DNA of 64,000 bases from Phlegmacium glaucopus (Eukaryota; Basidiomycota; Agaricomycetes; Agaricales; Cortinariaceae). Under the pieces are notes generated by a model. It was given only the letters and a program-made list of their open reading frames with translations, was not told the origin of the DNA and did no database searches. Shown one piece after another: positions 10,454-21,371 of the stretch (positions within the stretch are counted from its first letter, which is position 1; each line of letters opens with the position of its first letter). Location of the stretch: the NCBI GenBank assembly GCA_015039465.1, contig MU130600.1, forward strand, positions 1-64,000, written 5' to 3'. The position numbers and the translations under genes are program-made.

Positions 10454-13400
10454 ATGCACTTGTACAACCTCACACTCCAGCCACCGACCTCGACAACACA
10501 AGCAATTGTTGGAAATTTCTCTGGCGCTCGACAGCAAGAAATCATTGTCTCCCATGGAACACGTCTAGAACTTCTGCGTCCAGACGTACAAACAGGGAAA
10601 GTTTCAACAGTTATTGCCACAGACGCGTTTGGGTCCATTCGCTCACTTGCTGTTTTTCGTTTAACGGGAGGGACGAAAGGTGAGTAAATTGCTTGTGCTC
10701 CTTTTTCTAGCACTTATAGTTTCTTTTCAGACTATGCTATCGTAGGGTCTGACTCTGGACGGATTATTATTCTAGACTATGACCCAAAAACAAGCAGTTT
10801 CGTTAAGCTGCACCAAGAGACCTACGGCAAATCTGGTGCTCGACGTATCGTTCCTGGTCAGTATCTTGCGACAGATCCTAAAGGACGCAGCGTGATGATT
10901 GCGGCAATGGAAAAGTCAAAACTAGTCTATATTCTCAACCGCGACGCAGCAGCCAATCTCACCATTTCATCTCCTTTGGAGGCACACAAAAATGCTGCTA
11001 TCATTCACCATATTGTCGGTCTGGATGTCGGGTTCGAAAATCCAATGTTTGCGGCACTGGAAGTAGAGTATACGGAGTCTGATCAAGATCCTACTGGAGA
11101 AGCGTTCAACAAGGCGGAAAAGGTATGGAGATTTTCGCTTTAGCTTCATATTTCACCAGTCTGAGAACTCAACAGATGCTTACTTATTACGAACTGGATT
11201 TGGGCTTGAATCATGTTGTTCGTAAATGGAGCGAGGCCACTGATCCTCGTGCTAATCTGCTCGTGCAAGTTCCAGGGGGGCAATTAGCATCTTCAGATCG
11301 CTTCGACGGGCCCTCAGGGGTACTCGTCTGTTGTGAAGACCATATTATTTACCGTCATGTGGACGTTCCTCAACACCGAGTTCCAATACCTCGGAGAAAA
11401 CATCCTTTAGAGGATCCTAATCGAGGCCTGATTATCACTTCAGCCGTCATGCACAAAATGAAGGTCGGTCAAGTTTGCTCTCGTTACTCTTTTCCGAACC
11501 AACCCATTTTCTCTTAGGGCGCATTCTTTTTCCTACTCCAGAGCGAAGATGGCGATCTGTATAAAGTCACGATCGAGCACGAAGAGGAGACAGTAAAGTC
11601 TTTAAAAATCAAGTATTTTGATACTGTGCCTGTCGCGTCTAGTCTTTGCATTCTCAAGTCTGGTTTTCTTTTTGTTGCGAGTGAATTTGGCAATCAGTGA
11701 GTGATCAAAGCGATCTTGTCTTCTAGTTGCTCACGAAACGGCAATTAAACAGTTTCCTCTACCAGTTTCAAAAGCTTGGTGATGATGATAACGAACCTGA
11801 ATACAGTTCGACTTCCTATCCATCATTTGGTATGGCTGACCCTAGCGTCCCTCTACCCCATGCCTTTTTCCGTCCGAGGCCTTTAGAGAATTTGGTCATC
11901 GCAGATGAACTTGAGTCATTAGACCCTATCCTCGACTCAAAAGTTATGAACCTACTTCCAAATTCAGATACTCCACAGATATTTACTGCATGTGGGCGAG
12001 GCGCCCGTAGTACCTTCAGGACTTTGCGTCATGGCTTGGAAGTGGAAGAATCCGTGAGCTCCGATCTCCCTGGTATCCCCAACGCTGTTTGGACGACAAA
12101 ACGGACAGAAGACGGTACGTTTGTTATTTGTTTTATCTTCAGATTTGTACTAACATTTTAAAGATCCCTATGACTCTTACATCATTCTGTCGTTCGTGAA
12201 CGGTACCCTTGTATTGTCCATCGGCGAAACGATTGAAGAAGTGCAAGATACTGGTTTCCTTTCCGCCGCGCCCACCCTTGCAGTGCAACAAATCGGTGCC
12301 GATGCTCTTCTTCAAGTTCATCCACAAGGAATCCGTCATGTACTAGCAGATCGCCGCGTAAACGAATGGAGGGTTCCACAAGGCAAGACCATCGTCACTG
12401 CAACGACCAATAAGAGACAGGTTGTAGTGGCTCTGAGCTCTGCTGAGCTGGTGTATTTCGAGCTGGATTTGGATGGTCAATTGAATGAGTATCAAGACCG
12501 GAAAGCAATGGGTAGTACTGTACTTGCATTGTCCATTGCGGAGGTGCCGGAAGGTCGGCAGAGGACACCATACTTGGTAAGTTCCTGTTTTTATGCTTTA
12601 CTTGCGTTGTTGACAGCGTCGTAGGCCGTCGGTTGCGAGGACCAGACCGTCCGAATCATCTCGTTGGATCCAGAAAGCACGCTCGAAACTATCAGTCTTC
12701 AAGTATTAACTGCTCCTCCTTCTTCCATCTGTATCGCCTATATGTTGGACGCCAGTATCAACAAGGCCCAACCAACCATGTTCGTAAACATTGGTCTACA
12801 AAATGGTGTCTTGCTTCGCACAGTCCTTGACCCCATCAATGGGCAGCTGACTGACACTCGAACTCGGTAGAGTCAATTTGTCCACGTCTTTATTTCAATG
12901 TTTTAATTCTATTGATAGCTTTTTGGGAACGAGACCTGTCAAGCTCGTCCGCGTACAAATTCAACGGAATCCTGCGATTTTGGCTCTTTCGTCCCGGTCG
13001 TGGCTCAACTACACCCATCAAAACCTAATGCATTTCACGCCGCTCATTTATGATAATCTAGACTATGCTTGGAGCTTTTCGGCCGAACTAAGTCCTGAGG
13101 GTTTAATCGGCATTGCTGGTAGTGTCCTTCGGTATGCTTTGCAGCCTTTGGGATTCTGTCCTTATCTGATTACTTACTTTCTGACAGGATATTCCAAGTT
13201 CCGAAACTGGGAACGAAGCTAAAGCAAGATTCGATACCTCTGTCGTATACCCCTCGTAAATTCATCACTCATCCTACGAACCATTACTTTTATATGATTG
13301 AGGGTGATCATCGCGTGATGGGTGAAGGCGCTGCGGACGCAAAGCTCCAAGAACTGGTACGCAACATTGATAAACTATATATGTGCTTAATGTTCAACTT

Positions 13401-14685
13401 TAGCTTTTTCCTCTAGCGTCGACAGGGAAAAAAGATTGATACTGAAGTAGTCAATCTTCCAGCTGAAATCTTTGGTCGACCCAAGGCGCCAGCGGGGACT
13501 TGGGGCTCATGCATCCGAATTATCGACCCTATTGAAGCAAAAACCGTTGCAGTCGTTCCTTTGGAAGATAATGAAGCAGCTTTCTCACTTGCAGTCGTTC
13601 CGTTCTCAGCTCGGGGCGGCGAACTCCACCTTGTTGTTGGTACAGCGGCCGATACCCTGATATCACCTCGATCATGTTCCAGCGGTTACCTACGGACGTA
13701 CAAGTTTACAAATGACGGTGCAGCTTTGGAATTCCAGCACAAGGTATGTTCGTTTTGCATCTTTTTCGTGATCTTCACTTATACTCTGTAAACTTTCAAG
13801 ACTGAAGTAGATGACGTTCCATTAGCCTTGTTGGCCTTCCAAGGTCGCTTGGTTGCTGGTGTCGGCAAAGCTCTGAGAATCTACGATATCGGCAAGAAGA
13901 AACTTCTTCGTAAGGTTGAAAATAAGGTAGGTATCTTCTGGTTCAAAATTCACAATCGATTTATTCTCTTTTCGTGCCAGACCTTCACCACCGCCATTAT
14001 CTCTCTTGCAACCCAAGGGTCTCGCATCATTGTAGGAGATATGCAAGAATCTATCCAGTTTGCGGTATATAAAGCCCCAGAGAACCGACTCTTGACTTTT
14101 GCAGATGACTCTCAACCACGCTGGGTGACTGCGATGACGATGGTAGATTACAACACTATCGCTGCTGGAGATCGCTTCGGAAACGTTTTTGTCAACCGAC
14201 TGGACCCAAAAGTCTCTGAACAAGTGGATGACGACCCTACTGGAGCAGGCATTCTGCACGAAAAAGGCATTCTCATGGGTGCCCCACACAAGACCAAGCT
14301 TTTGACCCACTTCCACATTGGCGACCTTATCACCTCTATTCACAAAGTTTCTCTAGTTGCTGGTGGTCGCGAAGTGTTACTTTACACGGGCTTGCACGGG
14401 ACAGTTGGTATCCTCGTACCTTTTGTGTCCAAGGAAGATGTGGATTTCATCTCGACGCTGGAACAACACATGCGGACTGAGCAAAGCAGTTTGGTTGGAA
14501 GGGACCAGCTGAGTTGGAGGGGTTATTACGTGCCTGTGAAGGCGGTTGTAGATGGTGACTTGTGTGAGACGTATGCGAGTCTACCGGGGACGAAGCAGAT
14601 GGCGATTGCAAGTGAGTTGGATCGCACAGTTGGTGAGGTATTGAAGAAGCTGGAGCAGTTGAGAGTCACTTCGAGTGGGTTTTGA
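10454..14685 (+). CDS. RSE1: Pre-mRNA splicing factor RSE1 / SF3B3 (SF3b 130 kDa subunit)
   Basis: Component of the SF3b complex of the U2 snRNP, needed for branch-site recognition in the nucleus; it belongs to the DDB1/CPSF-A beta-propeller family. The start [13 protein letters not shown] and the end LRVTSSGF match the family along the full length (about 1,200 residues). Diagnostic segments include [30 protein letters not shown] and the C-terminal CPSF-A domain with [28 protein letters not shown] and [10 protein letters not shown]. About ten short introns restore one frame, for example 10680-10730 and the one inside EFGNH/FLYQF (about 11700-11750). I see no frameshift or missing block, so this copy is the functional one. 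It starts 433 bp from the divergent MLKL-like gene B, in a duplicated promoter. Confidence 0.95.
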
Positions 14686-15613
14686 TGTGTAGGTAAGTTC
14701 TTTTTGGTGGTCCGTTCATGCATATTTATTTGGTTCTTATGCTTTGCATGTTCTTTTGTAGTTATTATAAAATGTTGTCATTGATGTTTTTTCCACTCGC
14801 CATAATTATAAGTGATAACATTTGATTGGTTCACTACTGGCCCTTTCGATCGGTGAGAGCCTGGGTTTCAGTCTACCAGGAAACAGCATCCTGCTATGAG
14901 AGCCTGGATTTCATCGAAGAAGCACTCGGCGGGTTCTGGCACAATTCCACATCGTGTCCTCCGCAGACAGATTGTGGGTTGTATGGGTTGATGACGGCAG
15001 GCCATGATGAAGGTCGGTCATGCTAGCATGGCAAGGAGCGACGAATGTGTTGGCCAGACCACGAGTTTAACAAACTTCCTCAGGAATTTATCTACAAGGC
15101 TCGCTTGTTCATAAACAACACATGGGTTGTAGTACAGGAAGGGGGAAGGACCATTGTTCCATGACCTGAGGTCCAAAACCCAACCAAAACCATATATTTA
15201 TTATACTTTGAGTGATTTTTGAGATGAAAATCAGGGTTCCAGAGTTTGTTAAAAACTGCAAAAACTGTTGAAGTATGTTGCAGCTGAACTAAAAAGAAAT
15301 GTATATTGTCTCAACTTCAACTTGAAGTTGAGAGTAAGTACAAAACAAATACCTAAAGGGAAATATATATCTAATAGATATTAGCAATGATTTTCATATA
15401 GTAATTGTGATTCTACTCACTGTCTCAACTTCAACTCAAAGTTGAGGATAAAACTGTTCAGAAACCCCTGTTTCTGGTAAAAGGGAGGGTCATAAATAAT
15501 TCACTGTTTGCAAACCCATGTTTTCAAAATAACCTCCATGTGATGGTGGCCTGGTACATCATGTGACAGTTCAATTGGTCATCAGTGTTGAAAACTCCAT
15601 CCTACAAACTTCT
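14686..15613. other. Gene-free stretch with small hairpin repeats
   Basis: No convincing coding sequence. It contains an almost perfect palindrome (15310-15332, arms CTCAACTTCAA / TTGAAGTTGAG) and a related imperfect one near 15424-15446. A short segment near 15230-15258 (CAGGGTTCCAGAGTTTGTTAAAAACT) recurs inverted near 53207-53233, so part of this is dispersed repeat sequence. CpG becomes rare from about 15.1 kb onward. Confidence 0.5.
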
Positions 15614-15908
15614 GTTGAGATCTTGATGGTTGGCCAAGTCACTGTTAAAATTCTTAGTGTTGGGGTAAAGTACTTGTCTGTATCTTAAGTGATGTGCTTA
15701 GGTATAAATGAGGGCATGGATAAGCAATAGTATTGGTTTACACTGATAAGGAGTCCCCTCCTTATCAGTTAACTACTTATACTATGTACAACTGTGGCTG
15801 TGCTATGATAGTAATTTATGAGACATATATGCTATTGGTCAATTATCTGATGGTTGCCATTATGATTCAATACAACACAATTAGCACAATAGCTAAATAA
15901 TTCCAACA
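15614..15908 (+). mobile_element. MITE-like element (TGTTG family), copy 1
   Basis: About 295 bp beginning TGTTGAGATCTT and ending AAATAATTCCAACA. The body shares the segments GCAATAGTATTGGTTTACAC, GAGGAGTCCCC-like and CTACTTATACTA with the copies at 15989 and 17933. Termini of the type TGTTGRA...TCCAACA are inverted. There is no coding capacity. The transposase family is unknown. Confidence 0.6.
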
Positions 15909-16877
15909 GTCACATGGGATGCGGGGCTGCACCACCAGTGAGGAACTGGCTCAGGTCTTAGAACTGTAGTTCAGTTCTGGGCTCTTTTTGTTGAGATTTT
16001 ATGTTGGCATAAAGAACTATAAACTTGTCTGATAACTTTAAGTGAGGATAATCCTGACTTAGGTATTAGATGAGGGCAGGGATATGTGATAGTATTGGTT
16101 TACACCAATGAGGAGTCCCCTCAACAGTTTACTACTTATACTACTAACAATTGTGGCTATACATTGATAGTAATCTATGAGTTGTTTATGCTATAGGTTG
16201 AATATCCACTGATACCAGTATGATGCAATATGATGTGATTAGCATGAATTTAGGGTTACCAAAGTTTGGTTCAGAACTGACTCATGAACCTGAACTGAAC
16301 TGAACTGAACTGATAATTCAGTTCAGTTCAGTTCAGGTTCAGGCATTTAGAGATTTATGGTTCATGTGGTTTGAACTGAACTGAACTGCTGAACTGTTAG
16401 GTCCTAGAAGGCCAGGCAATTCTCTTCTTTTGACTTAACATTTTCTGGAAAGTGATCCTTCAGTAATTTATGAACATTGGAATGGTTTGGCAGTCCTTTT
16501 GAGCATGAAATAATGGCTAAGGAAGGAGGTAATGGCCAGACTTGGTATGTGATGTTATTATGTCAGCATAGATTTGCCTATTTAGGAAAATAAATATAAA
16601 TCAATGGTTTTCTGTGTTCTAAAGGAGTTCTGAGATCATATATGAGTGGAAATAAAGTGGATAAGGGCTAAGAGCTTGTTTGGATGATGTGTGTGGCCAT
16701 GCATGGGTCCAGTTTCAGACCTTGTTTCCAATTTGGCCATCAGCAGAGGCTGAATTTTCCTTATGTACCCTCTATCTAATCTCTGAGATAAGATGTCTGT
16801 CCATATATAGGAATGGCTGACATCTAATCTCTGAGATAATTTAAAGTATTGTAATTAGACAATAAGCAATCTTATCA

Positions 16878-18507
16878 ATGGACCAACTATCAGATGAGGA
16901 TGAGCTATTGGCAAGGATACTCATTTGATGATGGCTGCATCAGTATGCAGCCCTTTTCACCAGCATTATTCTAACAGCCACTGCTGCCTTACTTCAGTCA
17001 ATGTTTACCAGGGAACTGTATCATATGTCTGTCCTCACAGGTGAAGCATGGGTGATGGAACTCCTTGCTGGTCATGAAAAATGTATCCACTGTGAGCTTG
17101 GAGTACATCATGAAGTATTTGTAGCTCTCATTGCAGTCTTGTGTGAAATGGGACATGGCAATTCCAAATATGTGTCCCTTGAAGAACAACTTGCAATATT
17201 GCTTCATGCCTGTGTGACTGGTCAAACAGTCAGACACCTAGGTGAACAATTTCAAAGATCCAATGAAACTATTTCTCAGTAGGTGAAATACATCAATAAT
17301 AAAATATAAGTTAATATACTTTAGTCTTTAGTTATTTTTGCAAGATGCTTTTCATATTTTCCTCACCACCATTTTTTAACAACTATGTTCATCTACCTTG
17401 CGCAAGTGACCCAAGCTCACCTAAAATCCTCCAGAATCCCAAATTCTGGCCCTTCTTCAAGGATGCACTGGGAGCAATTGACAGCAGCCATATTCATTGC
17501 TCACCTCCTGCATCTGAACATGCATTCTACCAAAACTGCAAAGGTTTCATTTCTCAGAATTGCCTTTTTGCATGCTTGTTCAGTCTTCTGTTTGTATATT
17601 CCTTGACAGGATGGGAAGGATCTGCTTCAGATGCCCAAGTATATGAAGATGCTCGTTTTCAGGATTTGGTCATCCATGAAGGGAAATATTATCTTGCTGA
17701 TGCTGGATTTCCATCAAGCAAGGAACTCCTCATTCCCTACCATGGTCCAAGGTATGTTTCATCATAGTATCTTTTTTTTATTTCATAGTCAACTTATAGT
17801 ATGGTAATTATAGACCAATAAATAAAGAAGAGCTGTTCAATCTTTGTCATTCTTCAGCACAAAATGTCATTGAGCGAATATTTGGTGTCTAAGAGTGGTG
17901 TTTCAGGATACTGCTTTTGGCACCAGAGTACATGTTGGAATTATTTAGTCATTGTTCTAATCGCATCATATTGCACTATTATTGTGTAGCTGGTATGTTG
18001 ACCAATAGCAGAATTGTCTTTAGATTACTATCATAGCATAGCCACGATTCATTGTGTATAAGTAGTAAACCTTTGAGGAGGGGTCTCCTCATTGGTTTAA
18101 ACTAATACTATACTATTGCATACCCCTGCCCTCATCTAGACATCTAAGCATTAGCTTTAGTGTTCTGACAAGTCTAGTTCTTTAAACCGACACCAAAAAT
18201 TCAACAGTATGGCCTTGAGATTCAAGCCCACATACCATCAGCATTAGCTGCAATCCATAATTTTATCCATCTACATGATCCCAAGGGGCCTTTGGAGGCA
18301 GATGAAGATCACTCAGGTCACAACCATTTTGGTGAAATCCTGCAACCTGCACCAGCCATACCTGAGGATGAAGAAATTGATGCATGACATGATCAAATTG
18401 CACAAGCTATGTGGGAAGACTATGTGAATGTATGCAAGGAAAGAGGTATAGATATGGATGGGCTAATTGCCAGTGAAGATGATGACCTTTATGAAGACTC
18501 AGACTGA
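16878..18507 (+). pseudogene. Harbinger (HARBI1-like) DDE transposase, decayed
   Basis: The reading begins MDQLSDEDELLARILI, hits two adjacent TGA codons (about 16926-16931), then continues in the same frame through LTGEAWVMELLAGHEKC and SKYVSLEEQLAILLHA, a typical HARBI1 helix-turn-helix region with FQRSNETIS. After an intron come FKDALGAIDSSHIHC (first Asp of the DDE triad), WEGSASDAQVYEDA (second Asp), KYYLADAGFP and NVIERIFGV (Glu). A stop follows, a 274-bp MITE is inserted at 17933-18206, and the C-terminal part resumes with LAAIHNFIHLHDP, another TGA, and ends YEDSD. TGA codons where Arg (CGA) would fit suggest C-to-T decay. It cannot make active transposase, but trans-mobilisation is possible. 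Confidence 0.85.
17933..18206 (-). mobile_element. MITE-like element (TGTTG family), copy 3, inside the Harbinger transposase
   Basis: On the plus strand it reads TGTTGGAATTATTTAG ... AAAATTCAACA, the reverse orientation of copies 1 and 2. It interrupts the transposase between LLLAPEY and YGLEIQAHIPSALA. The insertion is therefore younger than the Harbinger copy. Confidence 0.7.
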
Positions 18508-18614
18508 TAATTGATTGTAGTACCAGTACAGACAACAAGTAGTATTCACAACAATGTACAGTATATGTACAGATACAGGAAAACTAAATGATATGGGGAA
18601 TTCAACAGAAGATA

Positions 18615-20009
18615 CTACATACTTTTTAAGACATCTGCCAGCCAACTCATCCTGAGCTCATCATCAATAAGGTCTACATATATTTCCACCATAACATGGT
18701 CTGCTGCAAAGAGCTTCACCATCTTGGTTCTCTCAGCAACAGTGAGACCATCCTCCACATGGGCTTGCAAAAGTTGTACAGCTTCACTTCATTGTGCAGC
18801 TCATGGGTCAAGAGGTGAAGTGATGGATTTCTTGAAGACATCAGTGAGACAGTTTATGGTGCCTTGTATACCATGCATAGTGACCACATTGGTCATTTTG
18901 TTAACCCTCAGTGAAGGTTTGATGGTGGTTTGCTGAGATGCCCTTGTTGATTGAGAAGATTTTGATGTTTTCCTGGATGGTTCTGAGGAAGCCAGTGAGC
19001 TGCTGCTGGGTGGGTTAAGAGTATTTCTAGACATGGCATCGTCATCAAGGATGTGATCAAGTTTTCATTTATGGATGGATTGGGTTGAATTCTGCCAGAC
19101 AGTTGCATTTCCATCCTCAATTGTGTTGATCTCCATATTATCAGTCTCACTTGCTTTCCTGATTGCAGCAGGTGTCATCCCACCATAAAATGACTCCTCT
19201 CTTTCACCCTCCTCATCACTCAGCTCCATATTATTTGCCACCTATGATGTGGCAGTTGATGCGGCAAAAACTTGTCTCCCTTTGGCACCAGCAATAGGTA
19301 ATATCACCTCAAATTTTGGTAGATAGGGCCAACCCTTGTTGCGAAATGGCTGTAGTGCAGTGTTGGACTAATAAATGTATCAGTGCAAATAAAATATCAT
19401 AATACAAATTGATAGTGCACCTTGATTTTTATATACTCCTTCCAGACATTAGCCTCTGCATCAGTTTGAATACTTGCACCAGTTGCATCATCCCAATGCA
19501 CTCCTGATGTTTCCTGGTATTTTTGAATAGTGCTGTAGGTGGCCTTGAGCTGATGACAGAGGACATCAGTGCTGCAAGATGGAGGCAGCATCACTTACTG
19601 ATTGCCATTTTGTTTCACACATCTTTCCTGTCTTTGGTGGCCCATCAATGAGAAGGTCAGATATACTGTCTGCCACAGCATTGAATGTTGACATCTTGAA
19701 CATCCCAGCATCACCCATCTCTGACTTGTGTTCATACAGATAGTCCACCAAGCCAGTAATCTCCCAGTCACTCCACTGGGCCTTTTCATGAGAAGATGCC
19801 ATGAGAAAAGCAGTGTACTGGGCACAAAGAGTGGTGATGATGATCCCTTGAGCCCAGAGTTGTTGTTGGTGTGCAAGGGTTGCCAGATCCATTATAATCA
19901 TACCAGCATTCAGATTATTGGATGCCTGCAGGCAAGGAGAAAAATTTGGCCTCCACTGATGGCCAAATTGGAAACAAGGTCCGAAACTGGACCCATGCAT
20001 AAAATGCAC
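18615..20009 (-). pseudogene. Myb/SANT-like partner protein of the Harbinger element, decayed
   Basis: PIF/Harbinger elements carry a second ORF, a Myb/SANT-like protein that helps the transposase bind DNA. Here the minus strand encodes WSDWEITGLVDYLYEHK and MCETKWQS (Myb/SANT-like helices), then after an intron YQETSGVHWDD and ANVWKEYI, then QPFRNKGWPYLPKFE, a conserved block in fungal versions. A Ser/Pro-rich linker and a C-terminal helical segment (LFAADHVMVEIYVDLI) follow. The frame holds from about 20009 to the TAG at 18615, but is broken by several stops (one TAG after ATS, and TGA codons after SIHK, LDP and AAQ). It is convergent with the transposase, leaving 107 bp between the two ORF ends. 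Confidence 0.75.
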
Positions 20010-20372
20010 ATCATCTGAACAAGCTCTAAGGAAGGTCTTTGTACAATAAAATTTCAGAAAAAGGTAAAATTTCAGATTTTATAATGGTTCTTCAGTTCAG
20101 TTCAGTTTGAACCAGTTCTTAAATGGTTCAGTTCAGTTCAGGACCATATGCAAACAGTTCAGTCCAGTTCAGGCTGAGGAGGTGAAGAACTGAACTGAAC
20201 TGAACTTTGATAATCATAAGCACAATATACTAAATAATTCCAACACTTTTGCTCTTGTTTTCCTCAGACACCTTTGTCTGCCATCAGCTCTGTTCAGCTT
20301 GCTGATGCTCCCATTGCCTTTCAATTAGATCACTGCAAGAGCACAACAGAACATGGTGCTTGGATGGTGGCA

Positions 20373-21371
20373 TCATGGTGCATCAGTGGTGCTGAGTGTG
20401 ATCAGGATCAAGGCTACTTCTCTTGCTCTTTTCTTTCCATCTGCCTTTGAAAGTTCATGGGGTTTTTCAGATTCGACGGCAGGTACATTGGAATTGGTTG
20501 CGGCTGCTTTAAAGGTTGACATTAGTATACCACAGAAATGAAGGGAGTGGGATGTATTACCAGGGTGGAACGCATGAACGGAGTCAATTTCTGCCTTTTT
20601 TTTGGTAGGTGATTGGGGAAGGGACGTCGGTCCTTTTAGCATTCGACTTTTGTAAGCTGTTGGACGACGATCAGCTCCATGCTCCAGAATTTTGACTTGT
20701 GTAGCGAGTGCAGTGAAAGTGTTGGTACCGACGCTGTTCGTCTTCTTGTCCCTGATTGCATAGTGTTTTAATTTGAAGTGGACAAGTACTAATGAGTGTC
20801 GTAGCATGAGATCGAGATCGTTTGGTTTGATAAATTTTTGCGTGGTGTCGTATGCGGCCAATGGTGAGATGCGCCATCTAGGAATGATATCCTCAAATGC
20901 ATCTTTATATTGCTCGGTCATTGGATAATCATTAGTCCAATCTTCATCGTCCATTGCTAGAACATAGTTTGATAGACGTATTGTAATTGATAATAGTTGT
21001 TGGAAAAACAAAAAACTTACGATCAAATTGTTTTGTCTATTCAATTTCTTTTGCTGTTAGCATGTTTATGAATTGGAAGAAAAATTTGGACTAACCCTTT
21101 TTTTGAACAAAGGCCAAGAGAACTTTAGCGCTTTGCTTTTGTTATCCCACACTACAAAATAGCTAGGGTTCGGACCATCTGTGATTGCTTTGCTTTGAAG
21201 ACTTTCAATGTGTTTGATTCCGAGGTTGAAGTCATCATTGAGTTCTGGATAGGCGGTGGGGGAAATGATTTGGAATTGAGCCTTTGACGCTTCCAAGCTG
21301 GCGTGTTCAAACGTGGGATTAAAATTTCCATGCAGTTCTACGAACAGGCGAAGGGGAGAGACTGTGACCAC
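20373..21371 (-). CDS. Hypothetical protein, probably one spliced gene
   Basis: Two coding-like segments lie in order on the minus strand. The first (21371-21108) reads MVTVSPLRLFVELHG...SYFVVWDNKSKALKF and ends at a GTTAGT donor. The second starts near 20956 with MDDEDWTNDYPMTEQ and continues through WRISPLAAYD, MLRHSLVLVHFKLKHYAI and a basic KSRMLKGPTSLPQSPTKKK stretch, followed by a possible intron (about 20571-20513) and a Lys-rich end. A small exon around 21020-21054 may link them, but the phase I read does not close, so the model is uncertain or the gene is damaged. I recognise no domain. Its 3' end is about 130 bp from the nested transposon block. Confidence 0.35.

Larger units (their letters stand above)
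7834..10702. repeat. Tandem segmental duplication, unit 2
   Basis: This is the second copy of the unit described at 4904-7833. It carries MLKL-like gene B and the functional RSE1 promoter and first exon. Internal differences include an expansion of a PGWxEY coding repeat (8520-8585) and of the NDESHNDVLMQL repeat at the start of exon 4 (about 9200-9366). Confidence 0.92.
16672..20026 (+). mobile_element. PIF/Harbinger DNA transposon, 3,355 bp, inside the GAACT element
   Basis: The terminal inverted repeats begin GAGCTTGTTTGGATGATG (16672) and end CATCATCTGAACAAGCTC (20026); homology between the two ends extends roughly 85 bp inward. They are flanked by TAA on both sides (16669-16671 and 20027-20029), the TWA-type 3-bp target duplication expected of PIF/Harbinger. 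The related element at 54.1 kb carries the empty site with a single TAA. It encodes a DDE transposase and a Myb/SANT partner, tail to tail, both now broken by stop codons. Confidence 0.9.
16254..20215 (+). mobile_element. GAACT-armed element, copy 1, split by a Harbinger transposon
   Basis: The ends GGTTACCAAAGTT (16254) and AACTTTGATAATC (20215) are imperfect inverted repeats. Inside each end are arrays of the pentamer TGAAC / GTTCA (about 16285-16400 and 20090-20205). Without the Harbinger insert (16672-20026 plus one target-site copy) the element is about 600 bp and has no coding capacity. A second copy occupies 53957-60404. Confidence 0.68.
15989..20245 (+). mobile_element. MITE-like element (TGTTG family), copy 2, split by a nested insertion
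   Basis: The left part (15989-16252) begins TGTTGAGATTTTATG and is collinear with copy 1 as far as GATTAGCATGAA. The sequence that should follow, with CACAATA...CTAAATAATTCCAACA, is found 4 kb away at 20216-20245. Everything between (16253-20215) was inserted later. Confidence 0.6.

Noticed and set aside
16672..20026. Taking the GAACT arrays as the Harbinger termini
   Set aside because: The TAA-flanked GAGCTTGTTTGG ends fit the family better, and the second GAACT element lacks the Harbinger body with an intact single TAA.
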